From Rhea pennata (lineage: Eukaryota; Chordata; Aves; Rheiformes; Rheidae), in the NCBI RefSeq assembly GCF_028389875.1, contig NC_084664.1, positions 135,075,966 through 135,139,965 on the forward strand: 64,000 nucleotides of DNA, written 5' to 3'. Every line of letters begins with the position of its first letter. Positions within the stretch are counted from its first letter, which is position 1. Position numbers and translations under genes: made by a program. Below the pieces are notes generated by a model that worked only from the letters and a program-made list of their open reading frames with translations, ran no database searches and had not been told where the DNA came from. Of this stretch, positions 52,147-63,765 are shown piece by piece.

Positions 52147-52292
52147 TCACACAGAATCAGTAAGGTTGGAAAGGACCTCTGGAGATCATCTAGTCCAACC
52201 TCCCAAGTATTTCCTGGTGCTCGTTCCACTGGGGCTTGAACCCAGGACTTCCTGCATGTAAAGCAGATGTGATAACCACTACACTATGGAAG
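52147..52292 (-). mobile_element. tRNA-Val-headed SINE with CR1 tail, near full length
   Basis: Read on the minus strand, the head starts near 52292 with CCATAGTGTAGTGGTTATCA (box A region), then CTGCTTTACATGCAG (anticodon arm, anticodon TAC) and GGGTTCAAGCCCCAGTGGAAC (T arm and box B). A linker of about 20 bases (AGGAAATACTTGGGAGG) leads into GGTTGGACTAGATGATCTCC and the CR1 3' end, closing near 52147. It is inserted in intron 2 of the coiled-coil gene, antisense to it, about 60 bp beyond the donor. It is the better preserved of the two copies here. Confidence 0.9.
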
Positions 52293-52854
52293 GTTTGAGA
52301 TTACTATGTTGTTTTTTATAAAAACTTAAGTGAATCTGCAAAACACTGCCTAGCAGGTTCAGTCATGGTGTGTTTTTATCTGATTACAGTTCTGACAAGT
52401 CAAACTATATTATTACAATCAATATACCACAATAGCATAATGTAATATATCATAAATATTAGTAATTAATTAATAATTAATAAATGGTAATTCAGATGCA
52501 CATAGATTCGTCTCAGTGGATAGTGAGAAGATTGCTGCTTGTGCAGACATGTTATATTTAAATAATCTAGCTCCAGTACTGCAAAGAGTGGTGTTATAGC
52601 AGCATATCATTAGTATTAGCACAGACTACAGTGTATTCCACAAAAATTGCTAAATTCTCTGCACTGAGATTTCTGCAACTGCAGCATAAATACTATAATA
52701 ATCCAAGGTACATGAGCCACAGTGACATCTTAAGTTATGCTGATTAGCCCTCTTATGATACAAAATTCGGTGGCCTGTTATACTTTCTGTTAGGAAACAG
52801 AAAAAGTACATATCATCTGAGATGTCTAATGGAGTTTATTTTTTGCCTTTGCAG

Positions 52855-52889
52855 TATGATCGTGTGTTTAAGGAGGAGGAAATACCATG
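52855..52889 (+). CDS. CCDC178: CCDC178-like coding exon 3 (35-base small exon)
   Basis: The acceptor TTTTTTGCCTTTGCAG ends at 52854 and the donor GTAAGA starts at 52890. The exon reads YDRVFKEEEIP and leaves two bases (TG) that complete a Trp codon with the first base of the next exon. Entry phase 0 and exit phase 2 match both neighbours. The small size is unusual but both splice sites are strong. Confidence 0.8.
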
Positions 52890-53847
52890 GTAAGAATCAT
52901 ACAAAAACAATTTTGCTTCAATATCAATTAATTATTTAAGAAACTGATCTGATTATAAAATCTGCTCTGTGAACTATCGGGTTTACTAAGTTCTTATTTA
53001 GAATGCACATAAAATAAACATTCTTAGTGTCTGCAGTAGCAAGTTGCTCTGGAGACCAAAAGTGCTCATGGAGAATTTCTCATGTCCTTCCTAGTCAGTA
53101 ACTTGCAAAGATTCAAGATGATCTCAGGTCCCATCTAAATGATGAATTTATATGGGTAAGAATTGTTAGGTTATTAATACTTCTAAAATTGTGCCTCTTT
53201 TCAGGTACTTAAATATAGCTAAGAGTCCTTATTTTATACTCTCATTGCTTTAAATTTTGGATTGAGAACATGAAGTTTAAAAATTCTAGAAGTTTCTGCA
53301 TGCTCACTCTGATCTGTGTAAACTTCTTCAAATAGATCTGAGTGCAGTTTGTATAGAGGTCACATTTAATCTTGTCGCAACTTGTCTAGAGACTTGTGAA
53401 AGGACAAGTAATATAAAATAGAGTAGGAAAAAATTGAATGAAATGGCCAGTACATCATAGTATGTTGTAAAAAGACATGAAAAAAACCCAAGATTTTGTT
53501 CTTTATTCTTTCTCAGTTTTCCTATCCTCCATACTGTTTAGATTCTTATTAAAGGCATGATTTTTCAGTGTAGTTTGTCAGCTATTTAAGGATGATTCAG
53601 AAGCTTTTGTGTATTTTTGAGTTACAGAATTGCCTTGAGTCTCACCTTACAGTATTTACAAGTAGGTGACTTTAGAGTTAAAGAAAAAGAGAGGAGGCTT
53701 CTTAAAATAAACACAAAATGTGCTTCTAAATTAAAAATAACAATTTGATGAACTGCTTTTTTAGATATGTCTGCACTGGAAATATCTGGAATATACATGA
53801 AGCCGTTAAAAGTTATAAATTTAAAATGTAATTTTAAGGCACAAAAC

Positions 53848-53942
53848 ATGCATTTTTTTTTCTAAATTTTACTTAATGGCTGCATATATTTTGAAATGCA
53901 TTTTTTTCCTAAATTTTACTTAATGGCTGCATATATTTTGAA
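53848..53942. repeat. Tandem duplication, two 47-48 bp copies
   Basis: ATGCATTTTTTTTCTAAATT and following bases to TATATTTTGAA occur at 53848-53895 and again at 53896-53942, with differences only in the T/C run. The near identity points to a recent duplication within intron 3. Confidence 0.9.
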
Positions 53943-55043
53943 ATACACTAAAGAACCTTTAGCGTATTTCAGAGCCTAGTATTGAGGCTTCGGACCCAAA
54001 AGAAGACTATGCAACTTTAAATGGAATTATTTGTGAAGCAGACTACATTATAATACCGTTTTAGCTATATTCACCTGTTGAAACTCTTTTAAAAATCTTT
54101 GTATTTTAGGCACTGAGCTTGTTGTTTCAGCCTTTTTACTCAGCCAACCCTGTATTTCCCTCTGTATTGATACATCTGTTTTATACTCTTGTCAGAGATA
54201 CCTACTGAATTATTTTGTGTTTGCATACTTACCTGGCTCCTGTTTATCAAATTCCTGTTTCTCTGTTTCATTTGGGTTCTCCTCCATCACCAGGTCCCAG
54301 TTTTCTTATTTAAAGTCTTTTGTTTCCCACTACTGTTTAGAATTTTTTTGTTCTATTCCCAGTACATTAAGTACATTTTCTGCTGATTTAGGGAGGCTTC
54401 AGTTTTATTTCTTTTGATCTGTCTGACATAGGCTTTTTGTCTGTTATTTCTTCATGGAAACTGAACATTTTGCTGGAATGCTTTCAAATACACATTTTCA
54501 CATTGTGCATATATGTGTGATAAAACCTTGTGACTGCAGATTTTTTTTTGTCTTAGATGCAGATGAAGGACATAAGTGGTCTTTAAGCTGCATATGTGAG
54601 CATAGATGGGTGCTAGTTATCCTTCATTCTGTTCTTCTCAACTCCAGTAGACTGACTAGAGTTTCTTGAGTTCATGTACGAGCTATGATTTGCTTCTGTT
54701 CTTCTTGGACTACTTGTGTTATTTCTTTCTCCTCTCATTTCTGGGTTAAATTTGCCCTGATTTCATTTTGATGATGCCCTGCTCCTCCCTGCTCTTGAGT
54801 CTCAGATTTCAAAAACTTATCTGTGTTGGAGCCTGATGAAGTATATGCCTTGATCATTTTTTCTTCTTCCATCCAAAATCTTTTAATTTTTAATTCATTG
54901 TTGACCCTCAAGTGATGACTTTCTTAAACTGATAAAAGAAGCTTGAGAGGGGTAACAGTTTCTCTTTGGCAAATCCTTAGACTTGAGGCCAAAATTGAGA
55001 ATCTACATCAGTAAGAGATTTAAAAGAATTTGTTTCTTGTGTT

Positions 55044-55049
<6 letters not shown>

Positions 55050-55082
<33 letters not shown>
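55050..55082. repeat. A-run, 33 bases
   Basis: An uninterrupted run of A, about 200 bp upstream of coding exon 4. No retrocopy was recognised on its left. Confidence 0.9.
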
Positions 55083-55084
<2 letters not shown>

Positions 55085-55283
55085 AAAACATTTAAGTGGG
55101 AATTGTCAACTAGGAATTCTTACGGTGTTTTTAGAGGTGTTTTTTAACAATTAAATTTAACTAAGACAATATTTAAATGTATAAAATTGAAGAAGGTAAA
55201 CTTTGGACTTTGTATTTAAATTGACATTGTTAAATAAATATTACTGTCTAGAATTTTTTAGTGACAATTGGTTTTATCTACAG

Positions 55284-55375
55284 GATAACAGAAAAGATCA
55301 GTGCTGAATCTAATGATACCTGGTTGTCATTATCCACTAGATTGGATTTTCAAGATGTTAATATATCTTTTAAAG
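55284..55375 (+). CDS. CCDC178: CCDC178-like coding exon 4
   Basis: The acceptor TTTTATCTACAG ends at 55283 and the donor GTAAAA starts at 55376. The first base completes the Trp codon of the previous exon (W). It then reads ITEKISAESNDTWLSLSTRL and DFQDVNISFK, leaving one base (phase 1). It is a polar segment between the two helical stretches. Confidence 0.85.
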
Positions 55376-56561
55376 GTAAAAATGTTTAATAATACTCGAT
55401 CTGAGTTGTAAAGTTACTTACCTCGTTTAATATTTGCTTTGCCTTTTTAATAACAATTCCCAGTTGCCTGGTGTATGTTGTATGTAAATGTTTGTATTAT
55501 TGTCAGTCTGAAAGATATCTAAATTGTAAATGTTGTATTAAGTAATATATAAGTAATATAATAATAATTAAATTACCCTGTTTGCAAGAAGATAGTTTGA
55601 ATTTCTGTGTTTAGATTTGTACTGTGTTTTAGCACATATATGATTCAAAACAGCTAAATTAGTTGTTTCATTACTGGAAATTTTAGATTTTTTTCCATTG
55701 AATTTCTGTAAAACAGGTATCACTGTATCACTGTTACAGGGTATTTATAATGTGTTCTTGATGAAGACCCCCCCCTCCCCTTTTTTACGGTTCACATCTT
55801 TATTCAGAGTATACTTTTTTGAATTAATTTTTAAATATTCAAGAGATTTAGTGTACTTTTTTTTTTTTTTTTTTAAGCCAACATACAACCTTGGTAATTT
55901 GAGACTAGAGACTATTCTATCTACAGCGAATTTTGTGATAAAATTTCTACTGATGGCAGTGAAGCCAGAATTTCACTGCAGATCTTAACCAGTTAGCTTG
56001 CTTTCAATGCTTGCAGTTTTTAATCAAAATAATTCAAGGAATTATTAACTGTGTAATTAAAATTGGGATGCACCATTTGAAGTATGGAAGTCTGTAGCTT
56101 AAGAAATTCTCCTTTTTTAATAGATAATAATAAAGATAACCAAATGAAGACAATGGATGAGCAGCTCAAGGCATTTTGTATGGAAATAAATATCTGAGGT
56201 GTTTTTGATATCCAGATTTCACAGAATGTAATGTTGACTGTTCATGTGTGGCAGTAGTAAAACGGTGTTGTTGAGATATTACACTGAATATTATTAGCAC
56301 TTCAAAGATTTTAATGTAGTCATTGATACTTCCGTAGTAAAATAAAATGAAACAAGTACTTTAAAAAAAGTTGAGATAATTAGACACCTGTACTATTATT
56401 TGGATGATTACTTGTCCAAACAATGAGGCAAAGGTGAAAATTTTGTACCATCTCTATTGTTAATTTTTTTGAATACTATGTTTAAAAGGAACTGGAGTAA
56501 AATGCTATTGAGATGCAAGTTTTGTATTGCAACGTAAGCTTGTTCTGACACGTGAAGAAGC

Positions 56562-56779
56562 CCAGCTTAATATTGAGAATGAAACAGGAGCAAAGACCAT
56601 ATGCTTAAGCTTTCATAAAAAAAAATTTTTTTGAGTGTATTTTTAAAGACAACAGTGTAGCCAGTTGTGTTTACTGGATGCATGTGAACAGACCAGCTTT
56701 ATATTGAGAATGAAACTGGAATAAAGAGCATATATTTAAGCTTTCATAAAAAATGTTTAATGTACTTTTAAAGACAGCA
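56562..56779 (+). repeat. 131-bp duplication spanning the acceptor of coding exon 5
   Basis: Copy 1 (56562 to about 56654) and copy 2 (56693 to about 56779) share CCAGCTT-ATATTGAGAATG, AAGCTTTCATAAAA and TTTTAAAGACA, at an offset of 131 bp that shrinks to 125 bp after small deletions. Copy 2 ends in the true acceptor used by coding exon 5; copy 1 carries a matching TTTTTAAAG acceptor-like site at 56648. The duplicate is about 85-90% similar by eye. Confidence 0.8.
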
Positions 56780-56974
56780 AGACTTTAACCTTGAAGTTGG
56801 AAACAAAAGCTTTACTACTGGAAGTTACTGAGCTAATTAAGCGACTAGATGCTGATTGCCGAGAAGCGGAAAAAGCTTTGGAACAGGAGAAACAGCGAGG
56901 GAAAAAGCTTAGCATGAAACTTGATTGTATGTCACTTTGGAGGCTTCAACAGCTCCCTGCAGCTGTGCAAAAAG
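56774..56974 (+). CDS. CCDC178: CCDC178-like coding exon 5 (coiled coil)
   Basis: The donor GTACTG begins at 56975. For the acceptor I choose the AG ending at 56773 (ACTTTTAAAG): it is the only nearby AG giving entry phase 1, whereas AGs at 56777 and 56781 bring stops or the wrong phase. With the base from the previous exon it reads D, then SKTLTLKLETKALLLEVTEL, IKRLDADCREAEKALEQEKQ, RGKKLSMKLD and CMSLWRLQQLPAAVQK. Leu/Ile/Val at heptad spacing with many charged residues is typical coiled coil. The SLWRLQQLPAAVQK end is a striking conserved-looking block. The pyrimidine tract before the acceptor is weak. Confidence 0.85.
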
Positions 56975-58020
56975 GTACTGGTTTTGAAACTAAGATTATT
57001 TTTGTTATTTTTCTGTCAGTTCGCTATTAAGAATAAGAATTATGCTAAGACTCTAATAGGAATACAGTATTTACTCTTCTGAATCTATTTTTTCTGAATA
57101 TATTTCCAGAAAAACACTTAAGTGCTGTGGAGTAGTTAAGCATTGTTTAAGAAATAGCTTAAGAGTAGACAAGACAATCTGGAGATGACTAGAGATACTC
57201 AGTCTGAAGCAGAGAAGAAGAAGTTGGAACAGAATTGTAGAATAATGCAGTTAGGTTAAATCATAGATTAAACCATAAATTAAAAATAAATATGTTATTT
57301 TAAGAAAAATTAAGATGTGATACAATTGAATGTAGCACATAAATCTTTAGTAGGAATTGTATGACATATGATTGATATGTCTCCTTTAAATCACAGATTC
57401 TAAATTTACTATAGCCTTTTGTGATATTCTATTCTATTGTGTAGATGACAGTTTAAAAAAAAAATGGCAGGACTAGAAAAGGCTATGTAGAAACTGTTTG
57501 TCTCCTTACCGACTTGTTCCAGGAAGCAAGTGTGATCTGAAGCTAAATTCTAGACTTACAGCCTGTCATTGAAGGAAAGTATGTTGCTAGAGGAAAATAA
57601 TAAAAATAAGTGCATTGGCATTGTGTGTTAGTGTAGAGTATGTCAAATGTCATACATTTCTATTGACAATGTTATATGCTGTAATGGGTGCATTACTAAC
57701 TTTTCCAAATTTCCCGTCTTTTTATTATTACAGATTCTTCTGTGGTCCCAGTATGAGAAATGCTGATGGCAGTCTTAAAATCTCCTCTTTATAGCTGGGA
57801 TTGCAGGTTCTCTTGAAATTTGCTCTCCTTTTCTTTGCTCTTGAAACTGATTCACTAGTCCTTCTCCTACCTTTACTTTATAAGCTTTGCATCTTGTTCA
57901 ACTTTTTCTTATTCTTCTGACAGTGTTTCTTAAAATATCTTTTTGAAAAAAAAATCTTTACATGAATACACTTATTTTGTGAAGAGAGTTGTGTATATGT
58001 ATATTCCTCTCTACATTTCT

Positions 58021-58485
58021 GAGGCCACATCTGAGTACTGTGTCCAATTATGCGCTCCCCAGTACAAGACAGGTAGACAAAGATCTGTAGACTTTACTAC
58101 AGTGAGTCCAGCAAAGGGCCACAAAGATTTAAGGAGCTGGAGCATCTCTATATAAGAACAGAGGCTGAGAGACCTGAGACTGCATAACCTAGGGAAGAGA
58201 CGGCTCGGGGGATCTTACCAATTTGTATAAAATAACTGATGAGGGAGTGTCAAGATGACAGGGCGAGATTTTGTCAGTGGTGGCCAATGACAGGACGAAG
58301 AAATTCTACTTGAGCACAAGAGGACGCTTCACTGTGAGGGTGAATGAGTAGTGGAACAGGTTGCCCAGGGAAGCTGTAGAGCCTTCATCCTTCGAGATAC
58401 TGAAAACCTGTGGTCCTGGGCCACTTGCTCTGCTTGAGCAGAGGGGTTGTAGGTCCTTGCCCAACTGTTCTGTCACTCTGTAATA
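58021..58485 (+). mobile_element. CR1 LINE 3' fragment, about 460 bp
   Basis: The plus strand reads GAGGCCACATCTGAGTACTG and TGTCCAATTATGCGCTCCCC, then AAAGGGCCACAAAGATTTAA, GGAACAGGTTGCCCAGGGAA and TCCTTGCCCAACTGTTCTGT. This is the classic 3' half of avian CR1 on the plus strand, in the sense of the host gene. Point changes and small deletions are frequent and no coding frame is intact. Confidence 0.9.
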
Positions 58486-59780
58486 CAGTTTTGCAACAAC
58501 AGTTCAGCTTGCTATTTGTTTTCTTTGTTCATTTGTTTTTCCGTTTGAGGGGCATTATTATTGGACTGTTTGCAAATGTGAAAAAGATAGTCTTAAGAAT
58601 CTCACCCATCTTTTTATCAAATAAAAACTTTTGTAGGCAAAATGAAAGTAATACATGAAAATAATTTGTAGGCATATTAAAATAATAAAGCCCTTACTGG
58701 AATTGCAAAATAATTTAATCCTTTGCATCTTGTGAAACCCCTACCACCATTTTCTTTATAAAGCTATGGTGAGATATATGCTGGACTGGACTGGAATTGA
58801 GGAACAACCTGACCTCCACCTAAAGGTTGTTCTTTCCATTTGTGCCTTGTAAAACAGATATCCTGTCCTATGCAAGATGTTAAGAGAAACAGATTCCTTC
58901 CATCTTAATATTTAAACAAACAAAACAGAGTAACAAACAGCATATGATTCACAGTGCAGTCTACTAGAGCCCTGCTTATAGATTTTAATGTATCCAAATG
59001 AGAGTGAGTATAAAGCTTCAAAAGACTGCTAGCTCCTCTGGAAGACTGAAAAGAAACTTATCATATGATATTCCAGAATAAACCTCCAAAAGCAAACAAA
59101 AACCTAGTTTTTGAAACCACAAAACAACTTCTTTGAAAAATAATTGTTGAGTATACTTTGGTTGCCTTATGAGGTTGACACTTTTGAGTTTCAGACCCCT
59201 GGGTCCACAAGCACTAACCTCAGATGTGTGTCAGACAAACTTGAGTTAAAGAAAATGAACGCCAGAGGAAATGGTTAAGTATCTTACATTCACATTGTCA
59301 AAATGAAAGGGTATTCTGATGTGGAAGAAGAATGAAATGAAAGTTCCTAAGAAGCTGACAGGAGTCAATTTAACCTGGAATCAGACATAAATAATTTTCT
59401 GCTTCAGTAGGAAGAGTTTTCATAACAGAGATATTTATGATACAGCCATCAACAGAAGTAATCAGAAGCTGTCTTGGAGAATGGATTCCACAGTGGTGGA
59501 TTACTTCTTTCCCATTAGGGACTCCTGCATAGCAGTTAGAATATCCATTAATTCTAGTACAACAAGTGCTTGAGAACTGGGAGTTGTCATTTGCCAGTAT
59601 GGGTCAAGCTACAGCCATATCCTGGCCAACAGAGAGCAGCAAACTTTGGCATGCAAGCTCATTTGATCCATGCAGTGTACATTGGTCTGAACCTCATTGA
59701 TTTGAACTGTTTGATTTTTGGCTTGCAATTTGTCTTGAAGAGATCAAAAAAGTCTGTTTTTACTTGAGAAGAATCAAAGT

Positions 59781-59781
<1 letters not shown>

Positions 59782-59809
<28 letters not shown>
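59782..59809. repeat. T-run, 28 bases
   Basis: An uninterrupted run of T within the intron after coding exon 5, with no recognisable retroelement attached. Confidence 0.9.
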
Positions 59810-59814
<5 letters not shown>

Positions 59815-62800
59815 TGATAACTGTAAAAATTTATGAAAGACCACAAACCAAAGCAGACCACGTGCTTCCTTGGTAAAAGCTAAAGTTTCACAGTAGTGGG
59901 AATTTATACTGCAGTATACTAAAGACCTAAAGTTGTAGGGACTGAGTAGTCCTTCCATGCCAGGTACAAAGATGAGAACATCTTTGAAATTAGCAAATCA
60001 AAAAATTGTGGCTAGCAATCCACATGTGTGTTTCACTGACACTCTAGACAATTCTGATCATGCTTCCAAATCTGTAATATATAGTCAGTATATATTCTTT
60101 TAATTAGGGAATTTGCAAGCGAAGCATCAAACTTCTAGGTTCTTTCTGCACTATGGCACCACGGTGTTCCCACACATCATGCTTGGTTGTTATCACTGAG
60201 TAATGAATATCTTAAATGCTCACTAAACTATCTTGCCAGTATCTTCACTTCTGATTTTAAGGCTCTTTTCTTAATTCTCGTACATGTGTAGCACATCCCA
60301 TCATGTGAAGGTATTGCATGGCTGTTTCAAGTCTTCCAGTAGACAACCATAAATCTCCTTTTCATCTTTGCAGGAGCTCTTTCCAGTGTTTTCTTGTAGC
60401 TGGTTTGGATGATTTATTCTTTTATATCCAGATGTCCAGTAAAACATTAATTGACTAGAGGAGCAAGCAACATTGAGAAACTTAAAAAGTAGGAGGAGAA
60501 ACTCTTTAATGCTGTGTTGGTTTGGCAAATTATCCTTTTCTTCATAATGAAAGCAAGTGAGTTCTGAAGAAATCTAGGTTCATAAAGTTTTTTGAAGCAA
60601 GCCACGTTGATATTAATAAACTTGTTTTGAGTCACCTAAGGCTTGGTATGCTCCCCAAAAGCAGCATTTTTATTTCTGGACTGCTAAGCTTATAGGGATG
60701 GAGAAATACAAATATTCTGTTAATAATAATAGAGGAATCCCTGGCAAGCTCTGATCATTTAGAAGGTGAAAATATCTCTGCAGATACTTCCAGTGTTAGA
60801 GATTCAGTGGTCAGTGTGCCTTTGCTAAACTGTTTTTCATATGATTGATAACTGTTTCTGCTCTGAAGTATAGTCTTCTCCTTTCAATCTATAACATATT
60901 TCTCAGATTGAGAGCAGCAGAGTATTTATAGCTGTTCCAGGAATAGGGCCTCAAAGAATGTCAGACTTATCCTCTTCTGAATCCTGTTCGCCACTTCTCT
61001 GCTGCCTTGTTTGGATGCTGTGAAATAAGAAATCGTAGGCTCTGGTCCATCACAGTATCCTGCTACATTTCTTTGTTACTCTGGTGATAAACTAAAATCA
61101 TAGGTTGTGGGAAGCCAGTTAATATTTGTAAACACTAATTAGCAAAGCAGAGCAGTGATTTGTCTAGAATCTTACTATAGTTTTAAGAATGGTACTGGAT
61201 GCCAAAAAGGAGTTGAAGATGGAGAGAGAGAAGTTGCATAATATGTAACAGTATATTTCTGGATATAAAATAACTGTCAGTACTCTGGTGCATGTAATCT
61301 TGAGTTCTCTGACAAATACCTCACAATCCAGAGAGTGATGACAGTGCAAGAGACTTTCATAACTGTATGTACTTAAACACTCAGCGAAAAATAGTGTGTA
61401 ATAGCAGCGTGACTCAAACCAAGTACTTTTTTTTTCATTGCCCAGAAATGTAAAATGTCAAACAGTGCACCTCCCTGACAACGTATGAAAATAGTAATAA
61501 TATTTGTATTTATTTATTTTTAGCCAATGGTTGATTGTTAACTTGGAACCTGGAAACCTACTTTAAGGTGTTACCAGCTTCCGAAGATTGCTGTTCTGCT
61601 TCTGAAGGACAATATATAATGCACTGAAAACGATGGCACTTTTTTATCACTATTTTGAAAAAGAGGAGCTTGAATAAAATTCATATTTAAAGTATCAGAT
61701 TTAAAATTCAATTATAGAGAGGTTAGAAACTGCTGTCAGGAGAAAATCCTGTGGCAACTGGAAAATCAATTTTATAAAACCTAGAGAACTGCAAGAAGAG
61801 GAGATTGATAACAGATCTCCATTTTTCAGCAGAGTGAATCAGGATTTTAGCTACAAAATAATGTTACTTCTCCAGTCAACAGCTATGATTCAGCTGTAAA
61901 TCATTGTTGTGCGTTGTCATACGGTCTTATGACTTGACAACATTCTCTCTAGAAATATGAAAAGTGAGGAATAATGGAATATAATTAACACATTTTCAAT
62001 TCTGATAATGCATGCAATGATACAGTAGTAAAAAATAACAACATGAGGTTTGAGTGTAAGAATTCTCAACTCTCCTGTCTTCATTTATTATTGGGCTGTG
62101 GCAGTATGACAACATGTTCTTGGAGGAAATTTGTCTTTTTTTTTCAAGACTATATTATTTCATTATATTAGGCAAAAATTATGCTAAAGTGGACTTGGAA
62201 AAAAGAAAAAACTGTGGGGATGTTATAATTATCCCTAATCTAAGTATTATAAACCCAGAAGATTCTTAGAGTTTGTGTGACTTGTTCTGTGTAGTCAGTT
62301 GATCCCGTTATTTTTTCAGACTTCTCTTGCTTTCCATTATTGCTAGTTCCTGCTGTGCTTATGTCCTGTAACATATTCAGATAATTGCAATGATGTAACC
62401 CATCCTCAGAATTGACCTTCTCTAAAATATAACAACAATCCAATGTAAAACCCATTTTATCCATCCTGATGTTAGGCATCACTTTGTATAAGATAAAAAG
62501 CTACTTATTCATATAATGTCCATGTAACTTTCAGTGGCAATGAAATAATAAATTTACATGTTTTTGACATGTCTTGTTAATATGTCGGAATTTCTTGAAA
62601 ATTTCTTGTCATCCTGAATGGATGACGTCAGGTGTTCCGCAGCTACTTCTCAGAATTAGAGAGACTTTTTTTCAGCAAATTTTTTCTGTCTCTCTCAAAT
62701 TTATACTGAAGTTTACATCAGTTGAGGCATTCTCTGAAATTTTCTTATCCGATAATCTTAGCTTACTTTTCCTAGTTGGATAATAACACTTTTTCTGTGT

Positions 62801-63544
62801 AGAGCATCATCTGCTGCAGGATTATTAGGACGTCAGCTGTAATGAGCTGCTTCTTCTGAGCAAGATGAAATTATATAGTGTATTTTGAAGTACACATTTC
62901 AGCAATCAATGGCATAGTCATGTTTTTTCTGTGCAAGGACCTTAGGAAATTTACATCAAGGAAAGAAAAGTAAATCCACTAAACTGAATTAAGTCCAATG
63001 TACTTCTGTATGGCAACATGAATATGTTTTGTGTGCTGGCTTTGAATTTGCATCTTTTGTTTAGCTTTTTTTAAAGCCACATTCAGTTCAGGAATTTCCT
63101 GAAATGAAAATAGTTGGTATATGAGAAAATATCAGTAGGAAATATCATATATACTTACCCTGTTCTTCCTCTGCATCCTCATATGTCTACTGCTGGATAC
63201 CAGGAAGTTCAGTATAGCTGTTCTTGTGTTAAAATAACCTCTTCTAGATGTGCCTTAGGGCTATATATTTTAATTTCCTTTATAAAAACAAAAATATCCT
63301 TCACTTCAAAGATTTGCTTGAATGGTATACTAAGGTTGAGTTTCAAAACAGTTCCACTGTTAGTGGAGTATTTAGTGATATCTTTTGTAATAAGTATCCT
63401 CTGTTGAATTTTAAAATAGTTTATAGCAAATTTTTTCGAGTCTTAAATACTTAGTATTATATCAACATATTTCATAATCTCATTGAGTATTCATAGTGTC
63501 ACTCAGCTACTCACGTTTTATTATGCTAATTATCTTTTTAACAG

Positions 63545-63765
63545 AATATGAAACATGTACTCAAGATATCTTGGAACTACAATGGCATTTTGATTGTAAA
63601 AGCTGTCAGCTACAACAGGTAGAAAATCAAGTACTTAAGATAGAAACAGTCAACAAAAAGATTCAAGAGGAAATAGACTTCATGAAGAAACACAGCCCTC
63701 TGCTGGAAGAAAAGCTGAACCTAGAAGGTGAAGCTATGAAGGATGTGTTACTGGCTTATGAAAAG
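63545..63765 (+). CDS. CCDC178: CCDC178-like coding exon 6 (coiled coil)
   Basis: The acceptor TTATCTTTTTAACAG ends at 63544 and the donor GTAAGT starts at 63766. The base from the previous exon gives E, then YETCTQDILELQWHFDCKSC, QLQQVENQVLKIETVNKKIQ, EEIDFMKKHSPLLEEKLNLE and GEAMKDVLLAYEK (74 residues, exit phase 0). The LELQ, LQQVENQVLKIE and LLEEKLNLE stretches are clear heptads. Together the six exons encode 245 residues, so roughly the last two thirds of the protein lies beyond the window. Confidence 0.9.

Larger units (their letters stand above)
56975..63544 (+). other. CCDC178: Intron after coding exon 5 of the CCDC178-like gene
   Basis: About 6.6 kb of AT-rich DNA holding a CR1 (58021-58485) and a 28-base T-run (59782-59809). 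Exit phase 1 and entry phase 1 of the flanking exons agree, so no missing exon is required. The blocks 57.1-58.0 and 59.9-63.4 kb show nothing I can name. Confidence 0.7.

Noticed and set aside
52220..52292. A tRNA-Val gene
   Set aside because: The tRNA-like head is fused to a linker and a CR1 tail and is repeated at 6.8 kb, so it is a SINE; no RNA polymerase III terminator follows the tRNA part.
56778..56782. Alternative acceptors for coding exon 5 at 56777 or 56781
   Set aside because: Joined to the previous exon (phase 1) they give an in-frame stop (TAA or TGA) soon after the junction; only the AG ending at 56773 keeps the coiled-coil frame.
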